Positions 34,738 through 44,550 of a stretch of 64,000 nt of DNA are shown piece after piece (within the stretch, counting starts at the first letter, position 1; the number at the start of each line of letters is the position of its first letter). Source of the stretch: Mesorhizobium_B sp963522145 (lineage in GTDB: Bacteria > Pseudomonadota > Alphaproteobacteria > Rhizobiales > Rhizobiaceae); the NCBI GenBank assembly GCA_963522145.1, contig CAUQXI010000003.1:1-64000 (forward strand). The letters run 5' to 3'. The notes under the pieces are model-generated. The model saw only the letters and a program-made list of their open reading frames with translations. It was not told the DNA's origin and ran no database searches. The position numbers and the translations under genes are program-made.

Positions 34738-35340
34738 TCATTCCGGCCCGCGCAGGCCGCTGGGCGGCAAGGCGGCGGGCGGAGGTGGCGGAGCGGCGGG
34801 CTCAGTTTCCTCGCTCGGCGCAGGCGATGATTTGGGCGACGAGGCTCCTGTCGGCGCAGGCGTGCCGGCTGCCGGAGTCGGAGCCGCTGGCGCCGCGCTT
34901 GTCGCATCGTCCACGATGCCGCCGCGCATCACCACTGGCGTGCGGAATGGATCGGGCGCCTTCGGCGATGCCTGCGGGATCGCGGCCACGGCCTCGTTCG
35001 AGACAGGCGGCACACCGGCCGGCAGTTCCTCAGGCGCGCGCATGGCGAGCACGGACGGGCTGACCGCGACGAGTTCCGCTTCATCCGACGCGGACGCATC
35101 CTTCGGCGCAGGCAGCAGGTCGGCTGGCAGGATGGCGAGGTTTGTTTCGGAGGGGATCGGCGCCGTAGGCGGCACGACTGCGAGTTTCGGCGCGCCGATT
35201 TCCATCATGGAAGCCGAGATTTTTTCACGCGGCGGCTCAACCGCTGCGATGGACGAGGCTTCGGCCGCAAGGCTTGAGAGAAGGCTCCCGCACAAAGCGG
35301 CTGCGCCGATCCGCAGTTTCTTGTCGAGCAGGCTCATCAT
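34738..35340 (-). CDS. Secreted Pro/Ala-rich protein of unknown function
   Basis: 200 residues. The N-terminus (KKLRIGAAALCGSLLSSLAA) looks like a signal peptide. The rest is low-complexity, rich in Ala, Pro and Ser, ending in a proline run near the C-terminus (AAPPPPPAALPP). It is convergent with glyS with no gap between stop codons. Because GC-rich DNA easily gives such frames, the call rests on the signal peptide and position; expression is not shown. Confidence 0.5.
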   Translation of the reverse strand: MMSLLDKKLRIGAAALCGSLLSSLAAEASSIAAVEPPREKISASMMEIGAPKLAVVPPTAPIPSETNLAILPADLLPAPKDASASDEAELVAVSPSVLAMRAPEELPAGVPPVSNEAVAAIPQASPKAPDPFRTPVVMRGGIVDDATSAAPAAPTPAAGTPAPTGASSPKSSPAPSEETEPAAPPPPPAALPPSGLRGPE

Positions 35341-35547
35341 GGGCCAACCCTAATCCGCCGATGTGAACGTTCCCTTGCGGCTTGGGGTGGCATTATAGCT
35401 TTCAGGCGTGGCTTGCCGACCGGACTGTGCCGGACTAGAGCCTGATGCTCGCAACAGCGCGCTGACGCGGTCGGCAATGAAGCGTCGGGCGCTTTCTCGC
35501 CGGCTGCCTACCCGCGATCATACCATCTACTGACGATCGGAGCCGTC

Positions 35548-36570
35548 GTGCCGGCAGCGTTTTCAGATGCACTTTCGCGACAAACCCGGCTGCTTTCCGG
35601 AAGCGAAGCAGAGGCGGAAGCGCTCGCACTTCTGCGCGCGGGCGAAGTGGTCGCTCTGCCAACGGAAACCGTTTATGGGCTCGCGGCCGATGCCACGAAC
35701 GGCAACGCCGTCGCGCGCATCTTCGAGGCCAAGGGGCGACCGCGCTTCAATCCGCTCATCGCCCACGTGTCCGGCCTCGCCATGGCCGAGCGCTTAGCCG
35801 TGTTCGATCCGCTCTCGCGAAAGCTCGCGGAACACTTCTGGCCGGGACCGCTGACGCTGGTGGTGCCCGCGCGCGAGGGTGCTGTTCACCCGCTGACGCT
35901 TGCCGGGCTGCCGACAATCGGCCTGCGCGCGCCGCGAGGGTTCGCCCACAATCTGATCGCTGCCCTCGACCGCCCCCTCGCCATGCCTAGCGCCAATCGG
36001 TCCGGGCGAATCAGCCCCACTGCCGCGAGCGCTGTTCTGGATCAGCTCGGCGGCCGCATCCCGCTGATCGTGGACGGAGGCGAGGCCGTGGTCGGCGTAG
36101 AATCGACCATCGTGAAGGTGGAAAAAGAGGGCGTACGGCTGCTGCGCCCCGGCGGCATCGCGGCCGCCGAGATCGAGGCGTGTCTCGGTGTTCCTGTCGA
36201 ACGCCGCAACGGCAGCACGATCGAGGCACCCGGCATGATGCTCTCGCATTATGCGCCGCGTGCATGGCTGCGGCTCGAAGCGCGCGAGGTGGCTCCAGGG
36301 GAGGCCCTGTTGCGTTTCGGACCCCAACCTGTCGGGGGAGAAGCGCAAGCCCGCGCGGTCTTCAACCTTTCGCCATCGGGCAATCTCCGCGAGGCGGCGC
36401 GCAACCTGTTTGCTGCGTTAGCGGAACTCGATCGGAGCGGTGCCGACGTGATCGCCGTGGCGCCGATCCCGTTCGTCGGGCTCGGCGAAGCAATCAATGA
36501 CCGACTGGCGCGAGCTGCTGCGCCGCGTGGTCGCGAGGACGAGCAAAGCAACGGCGCCGGTGTGGCTTGA
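35548..36570 (+). CDS. tsaC: Threonylcarbamoyl-AMP synthase, Sua5 type
   Basis: 340 residues from a GTG start. The enzyme makes threonylcarbamoyl-AMP from Thr, bicarbonate and ATP for t6A37 in tRNA. The N-terminal YrdC domain has VVALPTETVYGLAADATNG, FEAKGRPRFNPLIAHVSG and HFWPGPLTLVVPA. The additional C-terminal Sua5 domain (after about residue 215, following SPGMMLSHYAPRAWL-like linker) distinguishes it from short TsaC. The region 35341-35547 holds no gene. Confidence 0.93.
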   Translation: MPAAFSDALSRQTRLLSGSEAEAEALALLRAGEVVALPTETVYGLAADATNGNAVARIFEAKGRPRFNPLIAHVSGLAMAERLAVFDPLSRKLAEHFWPGPLTLVVPAREGAVHPLTLAGLPTIGLRAPRGFAHNLIAALDRPLAMPSANRSGRISPTAASAVLDQLGGRIPLIVDGGEAVVGVESTIVKVEKEGVRLLRPGGIAAAEIEACLGVPVERRNGSTIEAPGMMLSHYAPRAWLRLEAREVAPGEALLRFGPQPVGGEAQARAVFNLSPSGNLREAARNLFAALAELDRSGADVIAVAPIPFVGLGEAINDRLARAAAPRGREDEQSNGAGVA

Positions 36571-36751
36571 AAGAACTTGGCAACGGTTCGCTCAGCCTCT
36601 CGTAACCATAGAAAACACAGAACAAATTTAACCCAACTTCTTAAGCGCGCAGGGAGAAGGCCCGCCTATTCTGGCTTCATAGAGACCGGGAAAACTGGTC
36701 CGGAGAGAGGCAAAGCCGCTCTCAGGAGAGCAACAGGAAGGCGACCACACG

Positions 36752-37324
36752 ATGAACACCGGAAAGGCCGTCCGGCCCCTTGGCTTGGGCCGGGACATGC
36801 GTCTCGATCCGTTCCGCCTGCCGCAGGCGATGAGCTTCACGGAGCATGATGCGTTTGGCGAGGTCTCGTTTACCGTCGATCGGCGCGGAGCCACCGTCCG
36901 CCGCCGGCTGTCGATGAGCGGTCTTCCGGCTGCGGTCGCGCTGCCCGCCAACGCCTTTCGCGGCGTGGCTGCGAGCGCGATCGAGGATGATATGGGCAAT
37001 GTCACCGTGTCGCTGGAACTTCTTCACGCCGACCCGATGCTTTGCGTCCCGCTTCTGGTGGCGCATGACTTCGACGACATCGCCGCCGACTGGCGTGCGT
37101 GGGCCGAAGCCTACAGGCTGCCGATGCTCTTGATCGAATCGGATGGCGTGGCCCGCACGCTGGAAGAATCGCTCGGTGCGGTGGCTCGCGCGGCAGGCGG
37201 CACGGAGCGGCGCCAGGGTCGCGCCACGAATGGGAGGCGCTCCCGCTTCCTCGCGCGCCGCAAGGTCGGCTCGCTCGGCATGCGGCTTGTGGTGGACGGC
37301 CAGGAGATCATCGCGGCCGACTAA
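36752..37324 (+). CDS. Conserved protein of unknown function (DUF6101-like)
   Basis: 190 residues. No signal peptide or membrane helix. Conserved-looking segments are DPFRLPQAMSFTEHDAFGEV, VDRRGATVRRRLSMSGLP and VSLELLHADPMLCVPLLVA, and the C-terminus is basic (NGRRSRFLARRKVGSLGMRL). I recall a similar alphaproteobacterial family of unknown function, DUF6101, next to ubiA. The start ATG is preceded by AGGAAGGCG. Convergent with ubiA. Confidence 0.65.
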   Translation: MNTGKAVRPLGLGRDMRLDPFRLPQAMSFTEHDAFGEVSFTVDRRGATVRRRLSMSGLPAAVALPANAFRGVAASAIEDDMGNVTVSLELLHADPMLCVPLLVAHDFDDIAADWRAWAEAYRLPMLLIESDGVARTLEESLGAVARAAGGTERRQGRATNGRRSRFLARRKVGSLGMRLVVDGQEIIAAD

Positions 37325-37331
37325 GCACCCA

Positions 37332-38318
37332 TCATAGCAGGGGCTTCAGTCCCGCCCAAAGGCCGGCGCCGATCAGACCAAGAAAGATCATCCAGCCCAC
37401 CTGGGTGTTGGACTTGAACAGCCACAGGCACTGGTCAGGATCATCGATGTCGAGTGCAGTGATCTGCCGCGCCATATGGATGGCCGCCGCCAGCAGGCCG
37501 GCGAATGCCGGAACCGGCACCTGCGCGCTCGTGAATGCGGCGGCGAACAGGATCAGCGTCGCGGCGTAAAAGGCGGCGAGCCACGATTTGGTGTCGTCCC
37601 CGAACAGCCGCGCAGTGGATCGCACGCCCACCAGCGCGTCATCCTCCTTGTCCTGATGCGCGTAGATCGTGTCATAGCCGATCGTCCACGCCACGCTGCC
37701 TGCATAAAGCAGGAAGGCGGGCGGCGCGAGGCTGCCATGCAGCGCTGCCCACCCCATCAGCGCCCCCCAGGAGAATGCCAGCCCCAGCACCGATTGCGGC
37801 CAGTTGGTGATCCGCTTGGCGAAGGGATAGGCGGCGACTACCAGCAACGAGGAAAGGCCGAGCAGGATCGCGAAGCGGTTGAACTGAACCAGCACAACAA
37901 GGCCAATCAGCGCCTGTGCGACAAGGAAGCCCCACGCGCCGCGCCTCGTGACTTGGCCGGACGGCAGCGGTCGTGAGCGGGTGCGCTCCACCTGCGCGTC
38001 GATGCGCGCGTCCACGATGTCATTATAGGTGCATCCCGCGCCGCGCATGGCGATGGCGCCGACCAGAAAAAGCAGAAGATGCAACGGATCGGGCAACAGG
38101 CTTCGCAGCGGCTCGCCATTCTGTGGAAACGCGGCAGCCGCGAGCGCCGCCGACCACCAGCACGGCCAGAGCAGGAGCCACCATCCGATCGGCCGATCCC
38201 AGCGCGCCAGCTGCGCGTAGGGCCACATGGCACGCGGCAAGGCGCGATACACCCAGTGCCCGCTCGGCGCATCCGCCACGCGCCCCTGTTTTCCCACGGT
38301 CTGGATCGTATCGATCAT
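37332..38318 (-). CDS. ubiA: 4-hydroxybenzoate polyprenyltransferase
   Basis: 328 residues from the ATG at 38318. UbiA attaches the polyprenyl chain to 4-hydroxybenzoate in ubiquinone synthesis, using the product of the synthase at 26853. Eight or nine hydrophobic helices are visible. The first Asp motif is CTYNDIVDARIDAQVERTRS and the second is YDTIYAHQDKEDDALVGVRS. It is divergent from purD, with 124 bp between starts. Confidence 0.93.
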   Translation of the reverse strand: MIDTIQTVGKQGRVADAPSGHWVYRALPRAMWPYAQLARWDRPIGWWLLLWPCWWSAALAAAAFPQNGEPLRSLLPDPLHLLLFLVGAIAMRGAGCTYNDIVDARIDAQVERTRSRPLPSGQVTRRGAWGFLVAQALIGLVVLVQFNRFAILLGLSSLLVVAAYPFAKRITNWPQSVLGLAFSWGALMGWAALHGSLAPPAFLLYAGSVAWTIGYDTIYAHQDKEDDALVGVRSTARLFGDDTKSWLAAFYAATLILFAAAFTSAQVPVPAFAGLLAAAIHMARQITALDIDDPDQCLWLFKSNTQVGWMIFLGLIGAGLWAGLKPLL

Positions 38319-38442
38319 GAGAGGGGAGTGGCAGGGCTCATGACGCCGGTCAAGCGGCGCCCTACGATCGCCCATCCAGCCGAGAGATTGACCCTGTCGC
38401 GCCGCTCGCCTAACCCCGCCGGGCGAAGAAAGGTGCGGGCGC

Positions 38443-39711
38443 ATGAATGTTCTGCTGATCGGCTCGGGCGCGCGCGAGCACGCGCTGGCGTGGAAGCTGT
38501 CGACCTCGCCGCTGCTCGATCGCCTTTATGCCGCGCCCGGCAATCCCGGCATCGCGGCCTGCGCCGATTGCGTGGCGCTTACGGTGGAAGATCATGCCGC
38601 GGTGGCCGCGTTCTGCCGCGAACATGGCATCGGCCTTGTCGTGGTCGGGCCGGAGGCGCCGCTGGTGGCCGGACTGGCCGACGATTTGCGGAATGAGGGC
38701 ATCCTCGTCTTCGGCCCATCACGCGCAGCGGCGCGGCTCGAAGGCTCGAAAGGCTTCACCAAGGATTTCTGCGCCCGCCACAATATCCCAACCGCCGCTT
38801 ATGCGCGTTTCAGCGAGGTGGAGGCGGCGAAAGCCTATATCCGCGAGCAGGGCGCCCCCATTGTGATCAAGGCGGATGGGCTGGCGGCTGGCAAGGGCGT
38901 GACTGTTGCCACGACGCTCCCCGAAGCCCTCGAGGCGCTCGACGCCTGCCTGGCCGAGCCGGGTGCCGAGGTCGTGGTCGAAGAGTTCCTCGACGGAGAG
39001 GAAGCGAGCCTGTTCTGCCTCTGCGACGGGCGCATCGCTGTTCCGTTTGGCACTGCACAGGACCACAAGCGGGTAGGCGAAGGCGATACCGGACCGAACA
39101 CCGGCGGCATGGGCGCCTATTCGCCGGCGCCGGTCATGGACGGCGATATGCTGGAACGCGCGATGTGCGACATCATAGAGCCGACGATCCAGGGCATGGC
39201 AGCCGAAGGTTCGCCGTTCACAGGCGTGCTTTTCGCGGGGCTGATGATCGACAAGGACGGTCCCAAGCTGATCGAGTACAATGTCCGCTTCGGCGATCCC
39301 GAATGCCAGACGCTGATGCTGCGGCTGGAAGACGACCTGCTGCCGCTGCTGCTCGGAAGCGCGAAGGGCGATCTTGGCGGAGCGCATCCGCGCTGGCACA
39401 ACAACCCGGCCCTGGTGGTGGTGATGGCGGCAAGCGGCTATCCCGGCGAGCCGCTCAAGGGCAGCCCGATCCGGGGCGTGGAAGAGGCGGAGAAGATCGG
39501 TGCGCATGTGTTTCACGCCGGGACGGCTCTGCGCGATGGTGCTCTGGTGGCAGCGGGCGGGCGTGTGCTCAGCATCGCGGCGAACGGCGCGAGCGTGGGT
39601 GAAGCGCAGGCGCGCGCCTACCACGCTGTGGAGCGAGTCGACTGGCCGGGTGGCTTCTGCCGCAAAGATATCGGCTGGCGTGCGATCGCGAGGGAACAGG
39701 AACGGGGCTGA
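38443..39711 (+). CDS. purD: Phosphoribosylamine-glycine ligase
   Basis: 422 residues. An ATP-grasp enzyme of purine synthesis that joins glycine to phosphoribosylamine. Signatures: VLLIGSGAREHALAWKL, GSKGFTKDFCARHNIPTA, IVIKADGLAAGKGVTVA, and GDTGPNTGGMGAYSPAPVM, followed by VRFGDPECQTLMLRL. Length is normal. Confidence 0.96.
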   Translation: MNVLLIGSGAREHALAWKLSTSPLLDRLYAAPGNPGIAACADCVALTVEDHAAVAAFCREHGIGLVVVGPEAPLVAGLADDLRNEGILVFGPSRAAARLEGSKGFTKDFCARHNIPTAAYARFSEVEAAKAYIREQGAPIVIKADGLAAGKGVTVATTLPEALEALDACLAEPGAEVVVEEFLDGEEASLFCLCDGRIAVPFGTAQDHKRVGEGDTGPNTGGMGAYSPAPVMDGDMLERAMCDIIEPTIQGMAAEGSPFTGVLFAGLMIDKDGPKLIEYNVRFGDPECQTLMLRLEDDLLPLLLGSAKGDLGGAHPRWHNNPALVVVMAASGYPGEPLKGSPIRGVEEAEKIGAHVFHAGTALRDGALVAAGGRVLSIAANGASVGEAQARAYHAVERVDWPGGFCRKDIGWRAIAREQERG

Positions 39712-39806
39712 CGGTCGCCATCCTCCCGCATTCGCCGCACATTGACGGGGTCAACCGAAGAAACTAGCCCTGCGCGATTGGCCGCGCCTGCGGTGGGAGA
39801 GCCAGC

Positions 39807-41561
39807 ATGTATCGAGCGCCGGTTTCCGAGATCGCCTTCTTTCTCAAACATGTTTCCGGCCTCGGAGAAAGCCTGGAACAAGGCCGCTTCGCCAGCCTGA
39901 ACGATGAGCTGCTCGACGCCGTCCTGAACGAGGCCGCCCGCTTTGCCGACAACGAGGCTGCTCCGCTTGCGGCGGTCGGCGATCAACAGGGCGCCCGCTT
40001 CGGCGATGGTGCGGTGACCATGCCCGACGGCTGGAAGGACCTCTACCGGCACTGGATCGCCGGCGGCTGGAACGGGCTCTCCGCACCGGAGGACTATGGC
40101 GGGCAGGGGCTTCCCCTTTCTCTCGGCATGGCCGTGCTGGAAATGTGGAACGGCGCGTCCATGGCCTTCGGCATTGGCCCGACGCTGACGACGGGCGCGG
40201 TGGAAGCCATTGTTCGCCATGCCTCGCCGGAGCTTCGGGCGCTCTATCTGCCCCGGCTCGTATCGGGCGAATGGACGGGCACCATGAACCTGACCGAGCC
40301 GCAGGCCGGCTCCGATCTGGGGGCGCTGACCACACGCGCGGTTGATCAGGGCGACGGCACCTACCGCATCTTCGGCCAGAAGATCTTCATCACCTATGGC
40401 GAGCATGACCTCACCGAGAACATCGTTCACCTCGTTCTGGCACGTCTGGCGGATGCGCCGGCCGGGTCACGAGGCATCTCGCTTTTCCTTGTGCCGAAGT
40501 TCCTTGTCGCGGAGGATGGCTCACTCGGCTCGCGCAACGATCTGGTATGCGCCGGCATCGAGCACAAGCTCGGCATCCACGCCTCGCCCACCTGCACCAT
40601 GGTCTTCGGCGAAAAAGGCGAGGGTGCAGTCGGCTGGCTGGTCGGCGAAGCCAATCGCGGCCTCAACGCTATGTTCACCATGATGAACACTGCACGGCTC
40701 GCGGTCGCCATGCAGGGCGTGGCCGTCGCCGAGGCCGCCACGCAACAGGCATTCGCCTATGCGGGAGAGCGCCGTCAGGGCAGGGCCGGTGGCCATGACA
40801 GCAACGGCATGGCGCCGATCATCCGCCACCCGGATGTGCAGCGCAATCTGCTCACCATGAAGGCGCAGACGAGTGCCGCGCGTGCGATCAGCTATCTTTG
40901 CGCCTCTGCCTTCGACATGGGCGAGGGCGGTGACCGGTTCTGGCGGAACCGCGGTGCATTCCTCACTCCGATCGCAAAGGCCTTCTGCACTGATGTGGGC
41001 GTGGACGTGGCGTCGCTCGGCGTCCAGGTTCATGGCGGCATGGGCTTCATCGAGGAAACAGGAGCCGCGCGGCTGTTTCGCGACGCCCGCATCGCGCCGA
41101 TCTATGAAGGCACCAACGGCATTCAGGCGGTCGATCTCGTTACCCGCAAGCTGCCGCTGGATGACGGTCAGCATGTGCATGGGCTGATCGGTGAAATGAG
41201 CGAGATCGCGAATCAGATACACGCATCGAACCGGCAAGGCCTTGGTGCAACGGCCGACCGCCTCGCGGATGCGCTGGACGATCTCACGGGTGCGACGCGC
41301 TTCCTCCAGCAAGCGATAAGCGACGGTCGCACGGAGGACGCGCTGGCTGGCGCCACGCCGTATCTGAAGCTGTTCGGTCTGGCACTTGGCGGCGCGCTGC
41401 TCGCCAAGGGCGCGTTGGCCGATGAGGGTGAAAGCCGTGTTGCCCTGTGTCGCTTCTTCGCGGAGAACCTGATTGGTGAAGCTGCCGCTCTCCGGGCGCG
41501 CGTCACCGGAGGAGCGGAAAGCCTCCGAAAGGCGGCGGATGCGCTGCTTCTGTCTGCGTGA
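39807..41561 (+). CDS. Acyl-CoA dehydrogenase with extra C-terminal domain
   Basis: 584 residues. FAD-dependent oxidation of an acyl-CoA to the 2-enoyl form, delivering electrons to ETF. Conserved parts are TMNLTEPQAGSDLGALTTRA, the middle beta domain, QVHGGMGFIEETGAARLFRD and IAPIYEGTNGIQAVDLVTRK, which includes the catalytic Glu. The C-terminal 120 residues are the added helical domain of the longer 'DUF3141/AcdA C-terminal' class. The substrate is unknown. It overlaps the next gene's region closely and the pair likely works in one beta-oxidation step. Confidence 0.9.
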   Translation: MYRAPVSEIAFFLKHVSGLGESLEQGRFASLNDELLDAVLNEAARFADNEAAPLAAVGDQQGARFGDGAVTMPDGWKDLYRHWIAGGWNGLSAPEDYGGQGLPLSLGMAVLEMWNGASMAFGIGPTLTTGAVEAIVRHASPELRALYLPRLVSGEWTGTMNLTEPQAGSDLGALTTRAVDQGDGTYRIFGQKIFITYGEHDLTENIVHLVLARLADAPAGSRGISLFLVPKFLVAEDGSLGSRNDLVCAGIEHKLGIHASPTCTMVFGEKGEGAVGWLVGEANRGLNAMFTMMNTARLAVAMQGVAVAEAATQQAFAYAGERRQGRAGGHDSNGMAPIIRHPDVQRNLLTMKAQTSAARAISYLCASAFDMGEGGDRFWRNRGAFLTPIAKAFCTDVGVDVASLGVQVHGGMGFIEETGAARLFRDARIAPIYEGTNGIQAVDLVTRKLPLDDGQHVHGLIGEMSEIANQIHASNRQGLGATADRLADALDDLTGATRFLQQAISDGRTEDALAGATPYLKLFGLALGGALLAKGALADEGESRVALCRFFAENLIGEAAALRARVTGGAESLRKAADALLLSA

Positions 41562-41566
41562 GGCCG

Positions 41567-42322
41567 ATGATGACCGAAGATGTTCTGATCGAGCAACGCG
41601 GCGCGGTTCAGGTGATCCGCATGAACCGCCCGGCCAAGAAGAACGCCATCACGCGCGCCATGTACCGCGCCATGGCGCACGCTCTCGTGGAGGGCGAGCG
41701 CGACGACGAAATCCGCGTGAATGTCTTCTTCGGCGTGCCGGGTTCGTTCTCTGCCGGCAACGACCTCGCCGATTTCCTCGGCGTGGCGACGGGCGGCGAA
41801 GCGGGGCGCGAGGTGTGGGACTTCCTGGAAGCTTTGGCGAAAACGGAAAAGCCGGTGTTATCCGGCGTGGATGGCCTCGCAGTCGGGATCGGTACGACGC
41901 TCAACCTGCATTGCGACCTGACAATCGCGACGCCGCGAACGGTGTTCCGCGCGCCCTTCGTCGATCTCGGCCTGGTGCCCGAAGCGGGTTCGAGCCTGCT
42001 GGGGCCGGTGGTGCTTGGCCATCAACGCGCCTTTGCGCTTCTCTGCACGGGTGAAGCCCTGAGTGCTGCGGACGCGCTCTCGGCGGGCCTGATCTACCGC
42101 ATCACTGAGGAGGACGAACTCGAAGACGCGGTGATGGAGCTGGCAAAGAAACTTGCCGCCAAGCCGCCCGAAGCGCTGCGCTTATCTCGCGCCTTGCTGA
42201 AGCCCTCCCGCGAGGCGGTGCTGGGAAGGATCGGCCAAGAGGGAGAGCTGTTTTCCGAGCGCCTGCGTTCCGATGAAGCACGCGAGGCGCTTAGCGCTTT
42301 CATGAACCGCAGCCGGAGCTGA
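41567..42322 (+). CDS. Enoyl-CoA hydratase/isomerase family protein
   Basis: 251 residues from the ATG at 41567 (a second ATG follows at once). Crotonase fold: VIRMNRPAKKNAITRAMYRA, oxyanion-hole region FSAGNDLADFLG, and GVDGLAVGIGTTLNLHCDLT. The position usually holding the second catalytic Glu reads VPEAGSSLLGPVVLG, which keeps a Glu. It starts 5 bp after the acyl-CoA dehydrogenase stop, so both are probably cotranscribed. Confidence 0.88.
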   Translation: MMTEDVLIEQRGAVQVIRMNRPAKKNAITRAMYRAMAHALVEGERDDEIRVNVFFGVPGSFSAGNDLADFLGVATGGEAGREVWDFLEALAKTEKPVLSGVDGLAVGIGTTLNLHCDLTIATPRTVFRAPFVDLGLVPEAGSSLLGPVVLGHQRAFALLCTGEALSAADALSAGLIYRITEEDELEDAVMELAKKLAAKPPEALRLSRALLKPSREAVLGRIGQEGELFSERLRSDEAREALSAFMNRSRS

Positions 42323-42329
42323 GGGGCGA

Positions 42330-42944
42330 TCACGGATAAAGCCGCGTCGTCTCCCACCCATCTGCTGTTTGCGTGAAGACGATGCGGTCATGCAGGCGGA
42401 ATGGGCGATCGTGCCAGAATTCGATTTCTGCGGGCAGAAGGCGGAAGCCTGACCAGTGCGTAGGCCGCGGAATTGAGCCGTCGCCGAACCGCGCAGTCTC
42501 GCGCGTCACCGCCCCTTCAAGCTCTTCGCGCGAGGAAAGCGGCCGCGACTGCTGTGAGGCCCAGGCGCCGACACGGCTGTTGCGCGGACGGGTATCATAA
42601 TAGCTGTCGGCTTCCTCGTTTGACACGATCTCGACCGCACCGCGAATGCGCACCTGCCGGCGCAGCGACTTCCAGTGAAAGCACATGGCGGTCTTCATGG
42701 AGCGGAGGAGCTCGCGCCCCTTGGCGCTTTCGAGGTTGGTGTAGAAGGTGAAGCCGCGACTATCGACCCCTTTCAGGAGCACCATGCGCACGTTCGGCAA
42801 TCCGGTTGCGTCCACTGTGCCGAGCGCGACCGCGTTCGGGTCGTTGATTTCACTTCGCGTCGCTTCTTCCAGCCACTCGGCAAACAGGGCGAACGGCTCT
42901 CTCCGTTTCGTGAAGTCATTCTCGGTTAAGGTTGTCGCGCTCAT
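42330..42944 (-). CDS. pdxH: Pyridoxamine 5'-phosphate oxidase
   Basis: 204 residues from the ATG at 42944. An FMN enzyme making pyridoxal phosphate. It shows DPNAVALGTVDATGLPNVRM, VLLKGVDSRGFTFYTNLESA, AMCFHWKSLRRQVRIRG, and SRVGAWASQQSRPLSSREEL, with the C-terminal RLHDRIVFTQTADGWETTRL. Normal length. Convergent with the hydratase gene, 7 bp apart; divergent from the lipoprotein gene. Confidence 0.95.
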   Translation of the reverse strand: MSATTLTENDFTKRREPFALFAEWLEEATRSEINDPNAVALGTVDATGLPNVRMVLLKGVDSRGFTFYTNLESAKGRELLRSMKTAMCFHWKSLRRQVRIRGAVEIVSNEEADSYYDTRPRNSRVGAWASQQSRPLSSREELEGAVTRETARFGDGSIPRPTHWSGFRLLPAEIEFWHDRPFRLHDRIVFTQTADGWETTRLYP

Positions 42945-42985
42945 AGTCCCGCCCGTATAAGGAAAGCCGAACGGGAGATTGCCGA

Positions 42986-43447
42986 TTGACGGGCTTCGCG
43001 CAAGGTTCGGACTGGGAGGCCTGCAGTGGACGCCGCATATGGCCGAGCCTGCTTTGCGCCGGTCTCGGCGTTCTGACTCTTTCCGCCTGCGCGGCGAAAG
43101 GCGTTGATCTGGCACAGGCCGATGTCGACAAGTCCCTCTACACGAGCAATGTCGCCGCCGATCCCAAAGCGTCCGAGCCTGAGCGCGTTTCCGACGAGGC
43201 GACCATCCGCAACGCGGTGTCCGCTGCCGATATCCAGGGCATGAGCGGCACGGCGCTGGCCTGGGCCAATACCGAAACCGGCTCGCGCGGCGCCATCACG
43301 GCGCTGGATGAGCATCAGGAACAAGGCCGCCTGTGCCGCCGCTTCACCACCTCACGAGAAAGCTATGACGGCGTGGCCCTCTTCAAGGGCGAGGCCTGCA
43401 AGGCGCAAAGCGGCGACTGGCGGATGCTCGACTTCAAGCCGCTGTAA
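42986..43447 (+). CDS. RT0821/Lpp0805-type surface lipoprotein
   Basis: 153 residues from a TTG start; other starts lie inside the signal region. The N-terminus has the hydrophobic stretch WPSLLCAGLGVLTLSACAAK, whose LSAC is a lipobox, so the protein should be a lipoprotein. The C-terminal domain (ALAWANTETGSRGAITALDE, GRLCRRFTTSRESYDGVALF, KGEACKAQSGDWRM) matches the RT0821/Lpp0805 family, with the disulfide-type cysteines. Function unknown; cell-surface location is typical. Confidence 0.8.
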   Translation: MTGFAQGSDWEACSGRRIWPSLLCAGLGVLTLSACAAKGVDLAQADVDKSLYTSNVAADPKASEPERVSDEATIRNAVSAADIQGMSGTALAWANTETGSRGAITALDEHQEQGRLCRRFTTSRESYDGVALFKGEACKAQSGDWRMLDFKPL

Positions 43448-43540
43448 GTTCCCGCTTTTTTCCCGGTTCCTTGTCTGGAACTCGCGGGAATGTGACCGCA
43501 TATAAGCGGCAAGCAATCATCTTCTTTCGAGGCGGCACGG

Positions 43541-44464
43541 ATGCGCGACCCTTATGAGGTGCTGGGCGTCAAGAAGGACGCTTCGGCCAAGGACATCAAA
43601 TCGGCTTATCGCAAGCTCGCCAAAAAGTATCATCCCGACCAGAACCCGGATGATCCCGAAGCGAAGGACAGGTTTGCGGCCGTCAACCAGGCCTACGAGA
43701 TCGTCGGCGAGGACGACAAGCGCAAGGCGTTCGACCGCGGCGAGATCGACGCCGAAGGCAAGCAGCGGTTCCAGGGCTTCGAGTCGGCGGGCGGCGATCC
43801 TTTTGCAGGCTTTCGGCGTGGCGCGCCTGGCGGCGAGGGGATGCGGTGGGAGCATCGCTCCAGCGGTGCCGGCGGATTCGATCCCGACATTTTCAGCGAG
43901 ATTTTCGGGCAGGCTTTTGCCGGCGGACGCGGCGGCGCTGCAGGGGCGGGCGCCAATGCACGCCATGCTCCTCAAACCGGCGCTGACCTCAGTGCCGTTC
44001 TCGAGATCGGCATCGAGGAAGCTGCCACCGCCGCCCGCGTGACGGCCTTGTTCCCCAATGGCAAGCGCATCGCGGTGAAGCTGCCCGACTACGTGGAAGA
44101 CGGTCAGACGATCCGCCTGAAAGGGCAGGGCGAGCCAGGCCCGGGCGGAGCCGGCGACGCGCTGGTGAAGCTGCGGATCAGGCCGAGCAGCCGCTTCCGC
44201 CTCGAAGGCCGCGACGTTCATGCCGAGGTCCCGATCTCGCTGGCGGACGCGGTGCTGGGCGCCAAGGTATCGGTCGATACGCCGGCCGGCCGGCTCGCCG
44301 TGGCGGTTCCGCCTTGGTCGAGTTCGGACAAGGTGCTGCGCCTGAAGGGTCAGGGTCTGCCTGAACGCGGCGGCGGAAAGGCCGATCTCTACGCGCACTT
44401 GCGGATCATGCTTCCCGAGGGCGGCGACCCGGATCTGGAATCGCTGATGAAGGGGCGCGCCTGA
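43541..44464 (+). CDS. DnaJ-class chaperone without zinc finger (CbpA-like)
   Basis: 307 residues. J domain at residues 1-65 with the HPD motif (AKKYHPDQNPDDPEAKDRF) that stimulates DnaK. A Gly-rich linker follows (FRRGAPGGEGMRWEHRSSGA). The C-terminal substrate-binding domain starts near residue 145 (GADLSAVLEIGIEEAATAAR) and ends normally. The four CxxCxGxG repeats of DnaJ are absent, so it is a type II J protein. Confidence 0.9.
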   Translation: MRDPYEVLGVKKDASAKDIKSAYRKLAKKYHPDQNPDDPEAKDRFAAVNQAYEIVGEDDKRKAFDRGEIDAEGKQRFQGFESAGGDPFAGFRRGAPGGEGMRWEHRSSGAGGFDPDIFSEIFGQAFAGGRGGAAGAGANARHAPQTGADLSAVLEIGIEEAATAARVTALFPNGKRIAVKLPDYVEDGQTIRLKGQGEPGPGGAGDALVKLRIRPSSRFRLEGRDVHAEVPISLADAVLGAKVSVDTPAGRLAVAVPPWSSSDKVLRLKGQGLPERGGGKADLYAHLRIMLPEGGDPDLESLMKGRA

Positions 44465-44550
44465 TCCCAGCGCTGCTTGAGCCCGGCTTGAAGCACTTCA
44501 TCCCCTATGCGATAGGGCGAACAAGTGGTGCGAGCGTCGGAGCGGAGCGA

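Noticed and set aside
34178..35353. Plus-strand open frame of 391 codons across the end of glyS
   Set aside because: It overlaps conserved glyS sequence in another frame and then runs opposite the Pro/Ala-rich gene; no motif.
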